Assembly: GCF_038900055.1 (NCBI RefSeq)
Contig: NZ_JBBMQM010000001.1
Coordinates: 124,001-188,000, forward strand
Source of the DNA: Henriciella sp. AS95
GTDB taxonomy: Bacteria > Pseudomonadota > Alphaproteobacteria > Caulobacterales > Hyphomonadaceae
DNA length: 64,000 nt
Direction of reading: 5' to 3'
Positions 62,072 through 64,000 of the stretch are shown piece by piece. A program made the translations under genes and the position numbers. The stretch's first letter is position 1. Each line of letters opens with the position of its first letter. The notes beneath the pieces were generated by a model. That model was given only the letters and a program-made list of their open reading frames with translations, did not search any database and was not told where the DNA came from.

Positions 62072-63184
62072 ATGCGTATCATGCTTATAACCGACGCTTG
62101 GGAGCCCCAGGTGAATGGCGTCGTACGGACCATGAAGCGCGTCATCCAGGAATGCGAAGAGATGGGCCATGAATGGGAAGTCGTCTCGCCTGCCGATGGC
62201 TTCACCACCGTTCCGCTGCCGACCTATAGCGAGATCAAGCTCGCCCTGTTTGCCCGCAAACAGATCACCGAGCGCTTTGAGAGCTTCCAGCCCGATGCCG
62301 TTCATATCGCAACCGAGGGCACGCTGGGCCTTGCCGGCCGGGCCATGTGCCTGAAGGAAAAGCACCCCTTCTCGACAAGCTACCACACCCGGTTTCCTGA
62401 ATATGTTTCGGCCCGGATTCCGGTGCCCACCGCCTGGGGCTATGGCTATGTCCGCTGGTTCCACAAATATTCCGGCAAGGTGATGGTCGCGACGCCGTCC
62501 ATGCGCAAGGAACTCGAAGAGCACAAATTCAACAATGTCGTCTCATGGACGCGCGGCGTGGATACCAAACTGTTTGATCCGTCCCGCCGCATTGAAGAAG
62601 GCCAGCCGGGCGACCCGTTCGAAGGCTTGCCGCGGCCCATCTTCCTCAATGTTGGCAGGGTCGCCGTGGAAAAGAATATCGAGGCCTTTGTCGAACTCGA
62701 CCTGCCGGGCTCGAAAGTCGTCGTTGGCGAGGGCCCGCAACTCGCCGAACTCAAGAAGAAATATCCCAAGGTGACATTCCTTGGCGCTCGATTTGGCGAA
62801 GACCTTGCGACCTGCTTTGCGAGCGCGGACGTGTTCTGCTTTCCGAGCCTGACCGATACGTTCGGCCTGGTCATTCTGGAGGCGATGGCCGCCGGCACAC
62901 CGGTTGCCGCCTATGATGCGCCGGGTCCCCGCGACATTATTCCGGGGTCAGATGCCGGCGTCATCAGCGAGGACCTGAAACAGGCCTGTCTCGATTGTCT
63001 CGAGCTGTCACGAGAGACAGCGCGGACCTATGCCGAGGGCTATAGCTGGCGCGCTTGCGCGGAAGCCTTCGTTGAAAACCTCGATCCGCTCCCAGTGCCT
63101 GAGCGCAAGCGCTTCTGGCAGAAAATCCGCCTGCGCCGGCGCAAGAAACGCGTCAATCTGGAGTCATCTGAGAAGCGTGAGTGA
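62072..63184 (+). CDS. Family 4 glycosyltransferase
   Basis: A 370-residue cytoplasmic glycosyltransferase of the GT-B fold. The acceptor domain starts RIMLITDAWEPQVNGVVRTM, as in MgtA- and SQD2-type enzymes, with FSTSYHTRFPEYV after. The donor domain has RPIFLNVGRVAVEKNIEAF, VVVGEGPQLAELKKKYPKVT, SADVFCFPSLTDTFGLVILE and AMAAGTPVAAYDAPGPRDII, the retaining EX7E loop. A likely role is glycolipid or sulfo-/glucuronolipid synthesis in the envelope, a guess from family. It is divergent from putA (about 130 bases) and its end overlaps the kinase-like gene by 8 bases. Confidence 0.9.
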   Translation: MRIMLITDAWEPQVNGVVRTMKRVIQECEEMGHEWEVVSPADGFTTVPLPTYSEIKLALFARKQITERFESFQPDAVHIATEGTLGLAGRAMCLKEKHPFSTSYHTRFPEYVSARIPVPTAWGYGYVRWFHKYSGKVMVATPSMRKELEEHKFNNVVSWTRGVDTKLFDPSRRIEEGQPGDPFEGLPRPIFLNVGRVAVEKNIEAFVELDLPGSKVVVGEGPQLAELKKKYPKVTFLGARFGEDLATCFASADVFCFPSLTDTFGLVILEAMAAGTPVAAYDAPGPRDIIPGSDAGVISEDLKQACLDCLELSRETARTYAEGYSWRACAEAFVENLDPLPVPERKRFWQKIRLRRRKKRVNLESSEKRE

Positions 63185-64000
63185 GCGACCTGATATCAAG
63201 CTCATCCGGACGCTGGTCAGAGCCAGCTTTCCAAAACTGTCCAGTGCCAGGATCCGCGCGGTAAGCCAACGCGGCACGGACAATTACATCTACCGGATCG
63301 ATGACGATCTGGCGCTGCGAATCGCCTGCTCCGACGAAACAGCGCCCGCTCTGATCTGCCGCGAGCAAGTCGCCCTGGAAGAGCTTTCGGACCTCTCGCT
63401 TGAGACCCCGAAACTCCTTGCCTATGGCTTTCTGCCCGCGCCGGACACGCGCCCCTGGATGATCTGCAACTGGCTGGAGGGCAAAAGCCTGGAGCTTTCC
63501 GCCCATGTCCCGACAGAAGCAGACGCCCGGCGTCTCGCCCTCTTCCTGCTCGACCTTCAGGGCTGCAGAAAGGAACCGGCCAGCGAGCCCGCCCCGGACA
63601 ATCACTGGCGCGGCATTGGCCTCGCCAAGCGCGATACGCTGACGCGCAAATCGATTGTCACCCTGTCAGATGCGTTCGATGCCGGTAAACTGCGACGCCT
63701 GTGGCACGCATCAGTGAATGCCGCGACATGCCCCCGAAAAGACTACACATGGATCCATGGCGATCTTCACCCCGGCAACCTGATCGTCCGCAGCGGCGCA
63801 CTGACGGGTGTCATCGATTGGGGGCTGGGCGGTCTTGGAGATCCGGCTTGCGATCTGATGGCAGGGTATACGGTCTTTGACGGCGCTGCGCGCGATGCCT
63901 TCGCCGCCGCCATGAATGCAAGCGAGGCCGACTGGCGCCGCGGACGTGGCTGGGCCTTGTCGACGGCAGTGATCGCGCTGGCCCATTACAGAGACGGTGA
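63177..64000 (+). CDS. Aminoglycoside phosphotransferase (APH)-family kinase (cut by window end)
   Basis: An open frame from GTG 63177 to the window end, 274 codons read without a stop. The kinase core shows IYRIDDDLALRIACSD, MICNWLEGKSLEL, the catalytic loop WIHGDLHPGNLIV and the metal-binding GVIDWGLGGLGDPACDLMA. APH-family kinases phosphorylate small molecules (choline, homoserine, sugars, and in some cases aminoglycosides); resistance should not be assumed. It overlaps the glycosyltransferase gene by 8 bases, suggesting coupled synthesis, perhaps of a modified glycolipid. The C-terminus is outside the window. Confidence 0.85.
   Translation, partial: MSERPDIKLIRTLVRASFPKLSSARIRAVSQRGTDNYIYRIDDDLALRIACSDETAPALICREQVALEELSDLSLETPKLLAYGFLPAPDTRPWMICNWLEGKSLELSAHVPTEADARRLALFLLDLQGCRKEPASEPAPDNHWRGIGLAKRDTLTRKSIVTLSDAFDAGKLRRLWHASVNAATCPRKDYTWIHGDLHPGNLIVRSGALTGVIDWGLGGLGDPACDLMAGYTVFDGAARDAFAAAMNASEADWRRGRGWALSTAVIALAHYRDG

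Overview
The window is GC-rich DNA from an alphaproteobacterium, most likely a marine member of the Hyphomonadaceae or a close relative (this placement is inference). The signs are the TIGR02300 gene divergent from aroA, the cmk-rpsA-ihfB and prfA-prmC-DUF4167 gene orders, DUF1150, and many outer-membrane receptors, lipoproteins and exported hydrolases. Nearly all of it is protein coding. I see one tRNA, tRNA-Ala(GGC), and no rRNA, CRISPR array, insertion sequence or prophage.

Layout. 1-4.3 kb: fabA (cut by the window start), an SH3-domain exported protein, a 2-hydroxyacid dehydrogenase, DUF1150, a ferredoxin-reductase-like flavoprotein, tRNA-Ala and an acidic-tailed TIGR02300 protein. 4.4-15.9 kb: aroA, then a four-gene block (lipoprotein S9 peptidase, siderophore receptor, PiuC-like dioxygenase, cysteine-synthase-like enzyme) separating it from cmk-rpsA-ihfB and mscL. 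16-21.3 kb: a metal cluster with a ZrgA-type lipoprotein, ABC ATPase, FtsX-like permease and DUF3299 lipoprotein, divergent from a ZIP transporter and a HupE/UreJ protein. A good Zur-like operator lies in the shared promoter. 21.3-30.9 kb: an exported protein of unknown function, an orphan TraG/VirD4-like ATPase, a lipoprotein M3 peptidase, a GT2/GT-C membrane glycosyltransferase pair and AMP nucleosidase. 31-37.2 kb: a PAN-domain protein, a tyrosine phosphatase, an MFS transporter, two TadE-type pseudopilins and ispG. 37.4-42 kb: an esterase-like hydrolase, MAPEG, prfA, prmC, DUF4167. 42-47.8 kb: nrdB, two LpxR-like outer-membrane proteins, a small lipoprotein, a YiiX-like enzyme, an AI-2E transporter and DUF1328. 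47.8-50.8 kb: a second metal locus, with a small His/Cys-bearing exported protein and a ZnuD-like TonB receptor behind another Zur-like dyad, then a structured intergenic region with two small ORFs. 50.8-64 kb: a Tat-exported carboxylesterase, small proteins, nrdA, a serine hydrolase, a DUF3298 lipoprotein, bifunctional putA, and a GT4 glycosyltransferase with an aminoglycoside-phosphotransferase-like kinase cut by the window end.

How the parts connect. The most coherent system is a predicted zinc regulon split over two loci about 28 kb apart. It covers outer-membrane uptake (ZnuD-like receptor), periplasmic or inner-membrane handling (Zrg-like ABC system) and inner-membrane transport (ZIP, HupE). 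nrdA and nrdB are separated by about 10 kb, yet each carries NrdR-box-like sites, so they probably remain co-regulated. Their encoded reductase appears to lack the ATP-cone that senses dATP. All functions are inferred from reading the sequence; no database search was run.
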